Of a DNA stretch of 64,000 nt, positions 36,106 through 48,890 are shown piece by piece. Below the pieces are notes generated by a model. It did not search any database, was not told the origin of the DNA, and saw only the letters and a list, made by a program, of their open reading frames with translations. Made by a program: the position numbers and the translations under genes. The stretch is from Parasponia andersonii (Eukaryota; Streptophyta; Magnoliopsida; Rosales; Cannabaceae): NCBI GenBank assembly GCA_002914805.1, contig JXTB01000028.1, forward strand, positions 954,368 to 1,018,367, read 5' to 3'. The first letter of the stretch is position 1. Each line of letters starts with the position of its first letter.

Positions 36106-37693
36106 ATAGCGTCGATATAAGTACTATAAATGGACAGTCATCTGTTAACCTAGCTATCAATCCAAATTATTCGTGACTGTATCCAAATAAATGATAACTC
36201 ATGAAAGATTAATATATATTATTATGGCTCAAGGGGCCAAGAAAGAAGTAGCCACATTTTACAAAGGAGTGGTGAAGAATCAGATCATAGAGGACAACCA
36301 GCATAAAGTGGTGTTTATACTGTACCCAGTACCCCACCCCATGTTAACATCAGATATAATATAACGTACGTGGAAGACTGAACTAGCTCTAAGTCAAGCA
36401 AATAATTCTTCCCACTGAAGTCAGTCTTTTTAATTTGCAGAGTCTAAATCATCTCACCAACCGCACAATTTAATTGGTTTCGTTATGCATAACAATAACC
36501 ATGACACCACACAGCCTACGTGGGCTGCTGATGTTAATATACGTTTATATAATTGTAAAATAATTTTATGTTAGTTGGAATATTTTATAGATTAGTTTCT
36601 TTTCTCTTCCAATACTGCAATGATTTGGATCATTCAATTTTTTCACTTCTATACTCTTGTGTGGTTACTACTTCCTAATAATGTTCCCTTTGGAGTTCCC
36701 AAGAGCTGGCCCATCGTGAAGACTAGCTGGTGTCTAGGGTCAAGAAACTTTTGTTTTTACAAATAAGATGGACAAAGACTTCAAATTTCTTCGCTCTTGC
36801 AAAAAGTGTTGGGAAATTCTAGAATAGCTAGTAGTCGTAGATTTTATTTTCCTTTTTTTTTCCTCTTATGAATTATAGTATTAACGTATATACAATATAG
36901 ATGTGATTTGTTGGGAAGAAATTTTACTTGTATATAAATTAACCATCGTCGTATAAAGACAGATTTAGTATTGCCCATATGATTTTATAAGTGTGTAATA
37001 AACAATTGATTCTAATTTTGCTAAATAACATTAATGAGAGGAACGGTTGTGTTTAGTTTCCTTTAATGGAAAAGAGTATTGTTAAAAGATGGTGTTAGCA
37101 GCTATAATAAGCATGATGAAAAGAATTCGGGTCTTAAGATCTTAAATGGGTCGTGTAGTTCTGACATGGCCTATGAAACGTTAGTTCATTTGTGTTTCGT
37201 GTCGTACTCCTCACGATTCACTAAAACATCGTGTCATATTTGTGTTATCCTAAATTTAAATATTTTAGGCCTAGCACCACCCGTAGGTATAGGTATATCT
37301 CATGTCGTGCTCATGTTTTTGTTAAACGTATTTCGTGCAGGGTACAATGAGCTCCAATCAAAATTAATTACCAATTAATATATATTCCTACAAAAGAATA
37401 AATCTATTAATATCATTTAAGTCTGAGACTTATAAAAAATTTTCATTTAACCATTACTCCTATCCAGTAATAATTATTAATATAATAGATTATAATGCTA
37501 TTAATTTCGAAAGCAATCATTTAGTCTGTTAGGAAAAAATAAAATATTTTTTAAGTATCTAGTATCGTGCTTTTTGTACTTTATGAGCTATATTATGCTC
37601 GTGTCATACTTGTGTCATGATTGTATCCAAAATCATGTTACTACTAAATAAAGTGTCTACCACGGCGTGTGTATAGACACTTCATGGTAGGTG
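36106..37693. other. Unassigned region left of the 800-bp array
   Basis: 36106-37078 shows nothing recognisable. From about 37140 to 37690 there are several CGTGTCGTGC/CATGTCGTGCTCATG-like motifs related to motifs in the tandem unit to the right, so this may be a diverged relative of that repeat. The 99-codon + frame at 37079-37378 runs through these motifs and matches no known protein. Confidence 0.4.
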
Positions 37694-40600
37694 CCTGACC
37701 AGCCATAGTGTTTTAACAGCACCATTATATATTTTAATGTACACGACCTTTTAATAGCACCTCACATGCCTAAAAATAGGAGCGTATCATGGTCCAATAC
37801 ACAGTATCGTACTTACACGACTCAAGGTCACCTAGTTTATACCGTATCATGCTTGGCATGAATTTTTTCATGGCATGTTATCGTGCCTAATGGGTAGTTT
37901 AGCCCAGTTGACATCTTTGAGTCTTTCAGCATCCATAATATTGAAAATAGATTTATAATTTTTCAAAATCGTGAAAATAGAAACAAGTAAAATTCAAGTC
38001 CCAAAGCTGGTTTGAAAACCAAATATCAATCATTCGTTTAGAGAAAAATGAAAACAACAATGTTATTCATATTAGTTGTGATAAAAATATTTCTCGCTTG
38101 TTGGTGACAATTAATTTTCATACTTACCAATAATTTAATAGGGTTTACTATCACTATTTTTCACAAGTATTGTCAGTAAAAAGTATATGAACAAAACACT
38201 CTCTTGCCTCCAATTTTTTGCAAAGTGTTACATTTTATCCCGAGATACTTGACTCACACATTTTGCTGCAAAATTGGCAATAGAACTCTCACTCTACCGC
38301 AGAAAAAGTATAGAAGGTTGTAAAAGCGTTAACTGTTCTAGAATTTGAGGAAGCATGGGCGATATGAAAGATCTTTAAAAAATGAATTTGAAAAAAAGAA
38401 AAGAAAAAGGAGGAAATCAGTGGTCAACAAGCCAATTTGAGAAAATGTTACAAAGTCAATTATCTCAAAGTAAAGTGCACACTTGACATCCCTGACCAGC
38501 CATAGTGCTTTAACAGCACCATTATATATTTTAATGTACACACGAGCTTTTAATAGCACCTCACATGCCTAAAAATAGGAGCCTATCATGGTCCAACACA
38601 TTATATCGTACTTACACGACTCAAGGTCACCTAGTTTGTACCGTATTATGCTTGGTATGAATATTTTCGTGGCATATTATCGTGCCTAATGGGTAGCTTA
38701 GCACATTTGACATCTTTGAGTCCTTTAGTATCCATAATATTGAAAATAGATTTATAATTTTTCAAAGTCGTGAAAACAGAAACAAGTAAATTTAAAATAC
38801 CAAAACTGGTTTGAAAACCAAATATCAATCATTTGTTTAAAGAATATTGAAAACAACAATGTTATTCATGTTAGTTGTGATAAAAATATTTCTCGCTCGT
38901 TGGTGACAATTAATTTTTATACTTACCAATAATTTAATAGGGTTTACCATCACTATTTTGAACAATTATTGTCAGTAAAACAATTATGAACAAAATACTC
39001 TCTTGCCTCCAATTTTTTGCAAAGTGTTACATTTTGTCCCAAGATACTTGACTGACACATTTTGCCGCAAAATTGGCAATAGTAGTCTCACTCTACCCCT
39101 GAAAAATTATAGAAGGTTGTAAAAGTGTTAATTGTTCTTGAATTTAAGGAAGCATGGGCGATATGAAAGATCTTCAAAAAAAGTATTTAAAAAAAAGAAA
39201 AGAAAAAGGAGGAAATCAGTGGTCAACAAGCCAATTTTGAGGAAATGTTACTAAGTCAATTATATCAACGTAAAGTGCACACTTGACATCCCTGACCAGC
39301 CATAGTGCTTTAATAGCACCATTACATATTTTAATGTACACACGAGCTTTTAATAGCACCTCACATGCCTAAAAATAGGAGCCTATCATGGTCCAACACA
39401 TTGTATCGTACTTACATGACTCAAGGTCACCTAGTTTGTACCGTATCATGCTTGGCACGAATTTTTTTGTGGCATGTTATCGTGCCTAATGGGTAACTTA
39501 GCCCATTTGACATATTTGAGTCTTTTAGCATCCATAATATTGAAAACAGATGTATAATTTTTCAAAGTCGTGAAAACAGAAACAAGTAAAATTCAAATCC
39601 CAAAGCTAGTTTGAAAACCAAATATCAATCATTCATTTAAAAAAAAATGAAAACAATAATGTTATTCATGTTAGTTGTGAAAAAAATATTTCTCGCTCGT
39701 TGGTGACAATTAATTTTCATACTTACCAATAATTTAATAGGGTTTACTATCACTATTTTGCACAAGTATTGCAAGTAATAAAATTATGAACAAAACACTC
39801 TCTTGCCTCCAGTTTTTTGCAAAGTATTACATTTTGTCCCGAGATACTTGACTGACACATTTTGCCGCAAAATTTGCAAGAGTAGTCTCACTCTACCCTT
39901 AAAAAAGTATAGAAGGTTGTAAAAGCATTAACTGTACTTGAATTTGAGGAAGCATGGGCGATATGAAAGATCTTTAAAAAATGTATTTAAAAAAAAAAGA
40001 AAAGAAAAGAAAATGGAGGAAATCAGTGGTCAACAAGCCAATTTTGAGGAAATATTACAAAGTCAATTATCTCAAAGTAAAGTACACACTTGACGTCCCT
40101 GACCAGCCATAGTGCTTTAACAGCACCATTATATATTTTAATGTACGCACGAGCTTTTAATAGCACCTCACATGCCTAAAAATAGGAGCCTATCATGGTC
40201 CAACACATTGTATCGTACTTACATGACTCAAAGTCACCTAGTTTGTACCGTATCATGCTTGGCATGAATTTTTTTGTGGCATGTTATCGTGCCTAATGAG
40301 TAGCATAGCCCATTTGACATCTCTGAGTCTTTTAGCATCCATAATATTGAAAACAGATTTATAATTTTTCAAAGTTGTAAAAACAAAAACAAGTAAAATT
40401 CAAGTCCCAAAGCCCGTTTGAAAACTAAATATCAATCATTCGTTTAAAGAAAAATGAAAACAACAATGTTATTCATGTTAGTTGTGAAAAAAATATTTCT
40501 CGCTCGTTGGTGACAATTAATTTTCATACTTACCAATAATTTAATAGGGTTTACTATCATTATTTTGCACAAGTATTGTTAGTAAAAAAATTATGAGCAA

Positions 40601-41698
40601 AACATTCTCTTGCCTCCAATTTTTTGCAAAGTGTTACATTTTGTCCTGAGATACTTAACTGACACATTTTGCGGCAAAATTGGCAATAGTAGTCTCACTC
40701 TACCCCTAAAATAGTATAGAAGGTTGTAAAAGCGTTAACTGTTCTTGAATTTGAGGAAGCATGGGCGATATGAAAGATCTTTAAAACTGTATTTAAAAAA
40801 AAGTAAAGAAAAAGGAGAAAATCAGTGGTCAACAAGCCAATTTTGAGAGAATGTTACAAAGTCAATTATCTCAAAGTAAAGTGTACATTTGATGTCCCTG
40901 AATAGCCATAGTGCTTTAACAGCACCATTATATATTTTAATGTACACATGAGCTTTTAATAGCACATCATATGCCCTAAAAATAGGAGCCTATCATGGTC
41001 CAACACATTGTATCGTACTTACACGACTCAAGGTCACCTAGTTTGTACCATATCATGCTTGGCACGAATATTTTTGTGGCATGTTATCGTGCCTAATGGG
41101 TAGCTTAGCCCATTTGACATCTTTGAGTCTTTTAGCATCCATAATATTGAAAATAGATTTATAATTTTTCAAAATCGTAAAAACAAAAACAAGTAAAATT
41201 CAAATCTTAAAGCTGGTTTGAAAACCAAATATCAATCATTCGTTTAAAGAAAAATGAAAACAACAATGTTATTCATGTTAGTTGTGATAAAAATATTTCT
41301 CCCTTGTTGGTGACAATTAATTTTCATACTTACCAATAATTTAATAGAGTTTACTATCACTATTTTGCACAAGTATTGTCAGTAAAAAAATTATGAACAA
41401 AACACTCTCTTGCCTCCAATTTTTTGCAAAGTCTTGCATTTTATCCCGAGATACTTGACTGACACATTTTGCTGCAAAATTGGCAATAGTAGTCTCACTC
41501 TACCCCTGAAAAAGTATAGAAGGTTTTACAAGCGTTAACTGTTCTTGAATTTATGGATGCATGGGCGATATAAAAGATCTTTAAAAAATGTATTTAAAAA
41601 AAAAAGGAAAGAAAAAGGAGGAAATCAGTGGTCAATAAGCCAATTTTGAGGAAATGTTACAAAGTCAATTATCTCAAAATAAAGTGTACACTTGATGT
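37694..41698. repeat. Tandem array of five about 800-bp units
   Basis: Units start with CCTGACCAGCCATAGTG (with variants) at 37694, 38491, 39291, 40098 and 40897, giving periods of 797, 800, 807 and 799 bases; the last ends near 41698. Each carries GCCTAAAAATAGGAGC, a CGTGCCTAATGGGTA block, a GGTGACAATTAATTTTCATA block and an A-rich run. Units differ by scattered base changes, often C/T or G/A. No conserved reading frame spans a unit. It is not a short centromere-type satellite by unit length; local duplication is likely. Confidence 0.93.
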
Positions 41699-42708
41699 TA
41701 GGGAAGAATGGTCTTATTTATAAAAAAAAATTATTTACTTGCAGTTTTTTATTTTCCTCGCATCCCCGTCAAGATGATAAAACATTTTGAAATGAAAACA
41801 ACCAAATGGGGATCTTGGAAATATTGATTAATTTATGGAAGGAAAAATTAGTGGTTTTCTTATACAAATTTAAGTATATAATTCTCACTCTCCTAATATG
41901 TTTGGTAGGAAAGAAGGAAAAAGTACGAAGAAAAGAAAATAGAAGGGATAGGATAGAAAGGAAATTTCTTTTATATTATTTGGTATATAAAAAGGAGAGA
42001 AAATGAGAATTTAGTGATATCACTATTTAACAATTTTAAACTTATTAGTTTGTTTTAAAAATAAGGATAAATAAATAATCTACTATTAATGACAAGTTCT
42101 AAAAAAAAATTATTTGTTTTCTAGGGGTATTTATCGCTAGTCTCAACAGTCTAATTCACCAATCCAAAAACCAATTTGAATGTGCAATTTAGTTAGTGTA
42201 CTAATTTGTGCGGTTTGAATTAGTTAATTTAAACCAGTCTGACCGTACCTACATTTTTGTAGCTAGACAATATGGATTCTGCGGTTTAAAAAATTAAAAA
42301 ATTTGAACTAATAGAGCATCATCGACTAAGCTTATATCATAATCATACTCTATCTAAAATATAAAGTCTAAATATAAAACCAATCATAACATAGTTAAAA
42401 ATTACAACAAAATTGAAAGTCCTAGTAAACTTAAACTTTATTTACAACTTAATCAAAATTAAATAGCAAACTTAAAGTCTTTAATTTTAAACACATTACA
42501 ACAATAAGCCTTAAAGTCTAAGAGTCTTAAGTAACATAGTCTTAAATGGGATAGAAGTAGTTATTTCTCAATTATAATGATTGATCTTAAATTTTTAATT
42601 ATTAGTATACATATAGTTTTTTTTAAAAAATAACACATGCAAACTCAATGGCCAGTTCGGTTTGTAACCGACAGAATTTGTGTAAAATCAAGAACCGAAC
42701 CGACCAAG
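41699..42708. other. Unassigned region; right part is an AACCGAACCGACC-type repeat
   Basis: No gene is seen. 41890-42010 is purine-rich. From about 42140 to 42708 there are CGGTTTGAATTAG, GACCGTACC and GAACCGAACCGACC motifs that resume at 48335-48430 (ATCTATGACCAGC, GCAGTTTGGATTGG). This looks like one short non-autonomous element of unknown class split by the Athila-like insertion. Confidence 0.45.
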
Positions 42709-42713
42709 TCGGT

Positions 42714-44140
42714 TGTTACGCTATATATGCATATACGTAAAACAACCGCAAGTGCACGGGTCGTAATCAAGTAATAAAGTGATAAGTATAGAATTGTCAA
42801 TCTCACGAGAAATTTGTTGTTAAATTATCGTTAATTACTGGAATTATCGTGACCTAACTTTATTTAAGCAACTAAATTAAATGAGTTTAAAATATAAATA
42901 AATACAAATACAAATATAAACATAAAAATAAAATATGGAAACTCTATGCACAAATATAGTAGAAGATTAAATTCACCTAACTATCCACTATGTCTTTTGA
43001 TCACCAATTACATTCAAATCAAAATTCCTAGCTCATAAGCTAAGAACTCGAAGATATTTCTATTCCCTCTCTCGAGTACCGAATAAAATCATTCTTAATT
43101 CTCGGTTCTAATATCTTTATTCTGAACCAAGAATTTAAGAATTTGTTATATTCAATGCTTCTTTGATCATGGCTTCAATGGAACTATAGGTTCTCTCAAA
43201 CTCTATAAATACTAGGTTATACTATTCTATGATTGTTTCTAAAATTCCCTTTCTCAAGTGCCAAATTCTAGAAACCAAATCATTGAACTAGTAGCTAATT
43301 AGTTGAGAAACATTAAGTATTGAATAGAATAAATAAATTCAAGAACAACATCAAAGAATATATTGGAAATTAAGACATAGAATCAAAGATTAAGCTATAT
43401 CATTCCCAAAGCATAAAATAATTAGTTCAACATAAGAGAATCCAATACTAATTTCAACAACAATTTGAAACATCCAAACATTTTCATAACTTCAAGCACA
43501 ATACAAAATTCAAATGAAATTAGGGTGAGAAAAAGGATGAGAAAATTCTTTTGTGGAGGTAGAACTTTAAATTTTGAGCTTTCTTTGTTGTATTTTCTCT
43601 CTTGACTCTCTACACTTGAAATGGAGGCTTAAAGATGTATTTAAGGGGCTCCAAGATAACCTAGGCTAGATAGAATGTCAATCATTCAATCAAATGTCAT
43701 TAATGGTCCAGATTGGCTCTAAAAATTCACTAAAAATGTGCTTCCGAATGCTATAAAGTATTGCGGCGCACTCTAGCAAGCACCGCGGTGCTCTAGCCTC
43801 TGAAAGTCAGTTTTCTAGGTAGCGGCATAATGCTACTACTACAGTGCGTTAGTGTTCTTGACTCTAGAACTCAGTACGGTAGCTTTTCTTCTCGAGGGTG
43901 TCATTTCTTTGTTTTAGCTCCGTTTGCCTAATTTTTATTGTATTGCATTCGTATTGGACTCAACTTTTATCGTAAATGGTTAAAATATCTATATTTGTCA
44001 CCAATATTTCTTGATTCTCACTTATTCATAAGAACTATAAAAATAAAGTAAAAACACATCAAATCGATAAAAATACTTAAGAACTTACAATTATTTGAGT
44101 TAAATAATACTTGATTTATGAGTAAATTAATCACTCACCA
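42714..44140 (-). repeat. 3' LTR of the Athila-like element (1427 bp)
   Basis: Matches 46831-48329 throughout, including the CAACCGCAAGTGCACGGG block near 42744 and the TTATTCATAAGAACTA block near 44020. A G-rich PPT candidate (- strand TTTGGGGGTA) lies directly inside at about 44142-44152. Confidence 0.88.
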
Positions 44141-45762
44141 AATACCCCCAAACTCAAATATTTGCTTATCTTAAAGAAAATCAAAACAAGAAAAAGAATA
44201 GCAAAATGCAAATCAAGTACTAAAGATATAAGTGATAAAGTATGAGTTTTGTATTGAATCAAAAATTGTGCAAGTATCTCCGAAGTCACAAAATATTCCA
44301 AGCTCAAATGAAATACAAACATTGAGATTATCTAGATTTTCAACTTCAAGCATCAATTTAACTCCACTCAAGACTCTCAATGTGTGAGTGTGTGCAAAAT
44401 CAATATTACTTAACAAAATAAACTTCAAATAAACTTGTGTGTTTCGATAAACAATGAAATATCTCTTGATGATGCAATTTGAAACTACCATATGCCCATT
44501 TTTTATGTTGCTCTCCACTAATATATGTTAGTATATCATCAAAGATCAAAAGGTCTTTCATTAAGCTTGTAATATCAACTTGGGCACAGGTAAGATAATT
44601 TTTGAAAAATTTGAGTTTTAAATCACCCTTAAGCACATTAATCTTGGATCTTATTTCTTGGTACACCAAATAGCACTCACACACTTCTTTTCAACTAAAT
44701 TTCTCTTGTATCAACACTCCACCAAATACTTTTATAATTTTTTTCGATTTTTTCTTTTTTTGTAAAATGAAAGATATGACATAAGACCAAAGAATGAAAA
44801 TCAAAAACCTTTCCCCAAAACTCAAAATCAACATTGTCCTTAATGTTGAAAAACAAAATAGAAGGTAAGGACACAAAATTTTTACCAAATTATTCCTTTC
44901 TCTCTTTTTTTTTCTTTTTTTTTTTTGCTTCATAACGCCGCCTTTCCTCCTAACATAAAAATAATATAAAATAACTCTTTAAAATAATCAAAATACTTAA
45001 GGATAAGATTGGCGGTTATTATTTTTGGTTGGGCAAAATTGTGGTAGAAAAAGAAAGGTACGAATAGGCACAAAGTGGGTGTACTAAGATGATATTGTAT
45101 TAAGGTTAGTTTGAAAGGCTCAAATGGTTCAAAAATGGCCTAAATCATTTCTCGAATGACATATAACATAGAATTTCGTCTCAAGATTTACTCAAATAGA
45201 TTCTAGAGTTTATGATATATCAATGTCTATCTAATGCACACAAGTTTTCTCTAAAAGCTCAAAGAGTCAAATGATCATAATTATCGTGCTCAAATGTATA
45301 GAATCAAAAATGAGGTTCAAATAATGCAAATCAAGCACACGGATAATCTCAATGAATTACATTTCAAAAGACCTAAGAGAATATTAAATGACTAAACTCA
45401 TCATTAATATCAAGTAATCTCATTTCAATGACACTCACAATTTATTCAAACTAGCAAAAGAAAAGCAAGAAAAATGAAATGATTTTCTAAAAATACACAA
45501 CTCATGGAAAGAAAATCATGACAACCAATACAAAATCAAGTCACATCCAACAAATAATTATCCAATAAGTGTTCTTACCCCTAAACTTAAAATTAGCAAT
45601 GTTTTCAAAATGAAAATGTTCAATGTACGCATAAGAGAAAAAATTACGTGCTGGGAAGGCGAGACATTCTCGTCTCTTATTAAGGTTAGCAAGGGTGGTG
45701 CTCCAGGTAAGGTGAGCCTAACTTGGGTGGTGCGAGATTCCTCTCCATAAGTTGCATACAAT
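44141..45762 (-). other. Non-coding interior of the Athila-like element
   Basis: 1.6 kb between the gag-like frame and the 3' LTR where pol would be expected. Several short - strand frames (44131-44933) match nothing recognisable. Contains T-rich and C-rich runs near 44880-44930. The absence of pol over this distance is the main reason to call the element non-autonomous. Confidence 0.6.
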
Positions 45763-46760
45763 TTAGCGAAGCTCATGAAATAGTGGCTTCCGCCTATAAT
45801 ATGTGTCATACAACACGACATAAAGGTCTTGGTTTTGAATACCCTCAAGCTTAGCGATATATGGAAATGCTCGACTTATACACTCAACTTGACTTAGCAT
45901 TGATACATGTGTTTGGTAGGCTTGAATGAATGGTGCTAGTGATGGTGGATAATGTTTTGACCACATAGGAATGTCATAGATATGATCCTTAATGAATGGT
46001 AGTGGCATGATGATTTGGATCTCATAGGGTGAAGATTCACAAGTGTTGTCTTGTGATTCTTCCTCTTTGATCCACTCCTAATTCTCCTCATCACTTGAGT
46101 CTTTATTATCAAACAAACCCAAGCTCCTTCTACTTATGCTCTGCTCTTCACAGTGACTTTCATTATTATTTGTGATATGTGAATCAATCATAGCCACCGC
46201 CTTTATTATGGCCTCAAGAGAGTCATAGAGAGACTCAAATTATGAGTTACAAATGGTCTCCATTCTATCCCACTCCTCATGGCAAAGTTTTATCTCCTCC
46301 GAAAATTGTGCAATAAGGTATTCAAGGTTGGGAGAAAACTCTGCTTGATGATGTGGAGTATCAGACCATGGCGCCGAAATGTTAGAATTATCTTCCAAAT
46401 TGAGGTATCTTGGTAGATAATTCTAACTCTGATAGTCGAAGTCAGTCATGTCTTCCAACAACCAGTAGACTTCCTCAATAGATAATTGGTAGATAGAGGT
46501 GGTACTATTACCTCTTTCTACCCATATTCTTGTTTCGAGCCGAAGATTGTTGAGGAAGTTTTGTATTTGATATTCCTAGGAGAAACCATGATTTGGGTAT
46601 AGTGTGAGCAACTCTTTGTATCTCCACCATGCACAATAAAATAGCTCCGAGTCTCATTGAGCAACCCACAATGGGACTTGTTGATCTAATATCTCCAAGT
46701 ACCTTGCAAAACAAACATTAAAAATAAAAATTAAAAATAAAAATAAACCCCTAAATTAAA
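45763..46760 (-). pseudogene. Athila-type gag-like frame with a few stops
   Basis: On the - strand one frame runs from about 46700 to 45763: ILDQQVPLWVAQ, stop, then CAWWRYKELLTLYPNHGF, stop, EYQIQNFLNNLRLETRIWVE, IYQLSIEEVYWLLEDM, FDYQS, stop, NYLPRYLNLEDNS, and on through QAEFSPNLEYLIAQ and DNKDSSDEEN to MPLPFIKDHIYDIP and RRKPLFHELR. The W-RYKELL..CPNHG and F-L-x-L-x-T-R spacing resembles the capsid region of Athila-type gag (WERYKDLLRRCPHHG in family style). It is about 310 residues long; stops are few and mostly at former Trp/Gln/Ser codons. The function of the C-terminal half is unknown. Confidence 0.6.
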
Positions 46761-46806
46761 ATCAAGTAACTTACTCCTGATATCAATAATAATCTAAAAT
46801 GTCAAT

Positions 46807-46824
46807 TCCCCAGTAATGATGCCA
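46807..46824 (-). other. Decayed Athila-type primer binding site
   Basis: On the - strand TGGCATCATTACTGGGGA. Compared with the family's TGGCGCCGTTGCCGGGGA, the differences are mostly at CpG positions, as expected from loss of methylated cytosines. Confidence 0.75.
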
Positions 46825-46830
46825 AAAACT

Positions 46831-48329
46831 TATTACACTATAATATGCATATATGTAAAATAACCGCAAGTACACGGATCATAATCAAATTATAAAGTGA
46901 TTAGTATACAGTTGTTGATTCCATGAAGAATTGGGTATTAAATTATCATTAATTACTAGAATTATTATGACCTAACTTTATCTAAGCAACTAAATTAAAT
47001 GAGTTTAAGATATAAATAAATACAAAAATAAAATATGGAAACTCTATGCACAAATTCAATAGGAGATTAAATTCACCTAACTATCAACTATGTCTTTTGA
47101 TCACTAATTACATTTACATCAATTATTCCTATTTTATAAGCAAAGAATCCGAAGATATTTCTATTCCCCCTCTTGAGTGCCGAGTGAAATCATTCATAAT
47201 TCTCAATTCCAATATCTTTATTCTGAACTTAGAATTTAAGAATTCATTATGTTCAATGGTTCTTTGATCATGGCTTCAAAGGAACTATAGGTTCTCTTAA
47301 ACTCTACAAATCCTAGGTTATACAATTCTGTGATTATTTCTAAAATTCCATTTCTCAAGTGTCAAATTCTAGAAACCAAATTATCCAACTAGTAGCTAAT
47401 TATTTGAGAAGCATTAAGCATTGAATAGCATAAGTAAATTCAAGAACAATATCAAAGAATATATTGAAAATTGACACATAGAATCAAAGTATAATAAGCT
47501 ATATCATTCTCTAGAATAAAATAATTAATTTAACATAAAAGAATTCAATACTAATTTCAACAAGAATTTGATATATCCAAATATTTTCATAACTTCAAGC
47601 ACAATACAAAATTCAAATGAAATTAGGATGAGAAAAAGGATAAGAAAACTCTTTTGTGGAGGTAGAACTTTTAGCTTCATTCAATCTCTTCGAACCATTC
47701 TCTCAAGCACCCTCTCCAAGAATTTAAGATCCAAGCTCCTTCCTTTGCTGAAATTTTGAGCTCTCTTTGTTGTGTTTTCTTTTCTAACTCTCCATACTTG
47801 AAATGGAGGCTTAAGGATATATTTAAGGGATTCCAAGATGACTTAGGCTGGATGAAATGTCAACCATTCGATTAGATGTCATCAATGGACTAGATTGGCT
47901 CTAAAAACTCAGTAAAAATGTGCTTCTGAATGCTGTGTAGTACCGCAATGCTCTCTGGCAAGTGCTGAGGTACTCTAGTGTCTGGAAGTCAATTTTCCAA
48001 GCAGTGTTGTGGCACTACTATTACAATGTTGTGGTTGTGGCACTCTCGGCTCTGGAACTAAGTAAGATAATTTTTCTTTTTGGGGGTGCCATTTCTTTGT
48101 TTTAGCTTCGTTTTGCATAATTTTCATTGTGCTACATTCGTATCGGACTCAAATTTCATTCTAAATAGTTAAAATATTCATATTTGTCATCGATATTTCT
48201 TGATTCTCATTTATTCATAAGAACTACAAAAACTAAGCAAAAACACATTAAATTGGAAAAAATACTTGAAAATTTACAATTATTTGAGTTGAATAATAAT
48301 TGATATATGAGTGAATTAATTACTCATCA
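46831..48329 (-). repeat. 5' LTR of the Athila-like element (1499 bp)
   Basis: Homologous to 42714-44140 over its length; slightly longer because of an extra block near 47670-47760. The right end CATCA is followed by the TCGGT duplication. Confidence 0.88.
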
Positions 48330-48469
48330 TCGGTTTTCATATTTTCTAATCTATGACCAGCAATTTAAGAGGAGAAACTGCATGGCTCAGTGCAGTTTGG
48401 ATTGGATTGGGCAGTTTCCATGGTTTAGTAGTTATTTTGAACACTCTTTGTTTTCTATCTAATTTAGTG

Positions 48470-48652
48470 GAGTAATGCTATTGGGTATCAATGATACCCA
48501 ATGCTATAATGATGTGTCAATTTATTACTAAGTGATTCTTATTAATAAACTATAATATATGGAACTCACATGAAGTATAACGATATTTAAGTGGTAACAG
48601 ATTGATACATCATGTAGTGTTAGGTACTATATGGTACTTCATAATATTACTC
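48470..48652 (+). mobile_element. Mutator-type MITE (183 bp), copy 1
   Basis: Begins GAGTAATGCTATTGGG and ends ATAATATTACTC (inverted match GAGTAATATTAT). It is flanked by AATTTAGTG (48461-48469) and AATTTAGAG (48653-48661), a 9-bp target duplication with one change, as Mutator-like elements leave. No coding capacity. Confidence 0.75.
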
Positions 48653-48715
48653 AATTTAGAGAGGTTAAAACTGGTGAGCCCTACCTTATATTTTACTCTT
48701 CTTTTTTTCTTCTAG

Positions 48716-48890
48716 TAATGTTATGTGGTATCATATGGTGTCCAATACCACATGATGTATAAGTCTGTTACTATTGAATTATGATTACACTTTATGTGTG
48801 GCCCATGTGAGACCCAATTTATTAATTAGAATCATTCAATAACTTATTAACACGTCATTATAGCATTAAATACTATTCGTATCCCATTTT
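48716..48890 (-). mobile_element. Mutator-type MITE, copy 2, opposite orientation
   Basis: The reverse complement of this stretch aligns with copy 1 along nearly its whole length (shared blocks AATGCTATAATGAYGTGT and ACATCATGTRGT). The end near 48890 has lost the terminal GAGTAATGCTAT. About 60 bp separates it from copy 1. Confidence 0.7.

Larger units (their letters stand above)
42714..48329 (-). mobile_element. Athila-like Ty3/gypsy non-autonomous element
   Basis: Two LTRs (42714-44140 and 46831-48329; on the + strand TGTTACG...CTCACCA and TATTACA...CTCATCA) flank 2.7 kb. TCGGT flanks both ends perfectly (42709-42713 and 48330-48334). Next to the 5' LTR on the - strand is TGGCATCATTACTGGGGA, a decayed form of the TGGCGCCGTTGCCGGGGA primer site of Athila-type elements. 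Only one gag-like frame is found; there is no protease, RT, integrase or envelope-like gene. It would depend on a full relative for mobility. Confidence 0.88.

Noticed and set aside
37079-37378. 99-codon + frame
   Set aside because: It runs through dispersed CGTGTCGTGC-like repeat motifs, with no known domain and no conserved copy in the array.
37694-41698. CRISPR-like array
   Set aside because: The repeats are about 800 bp with no alternating repeat-spacer structure, and the context is a plant genome.
44131-44933. Several overlapping - strand frames of 63-101 codons
   Set aside because: They are in AT-rich interior of the Athila-like element and overlap one another in different frames; none resembles pol or envelope.
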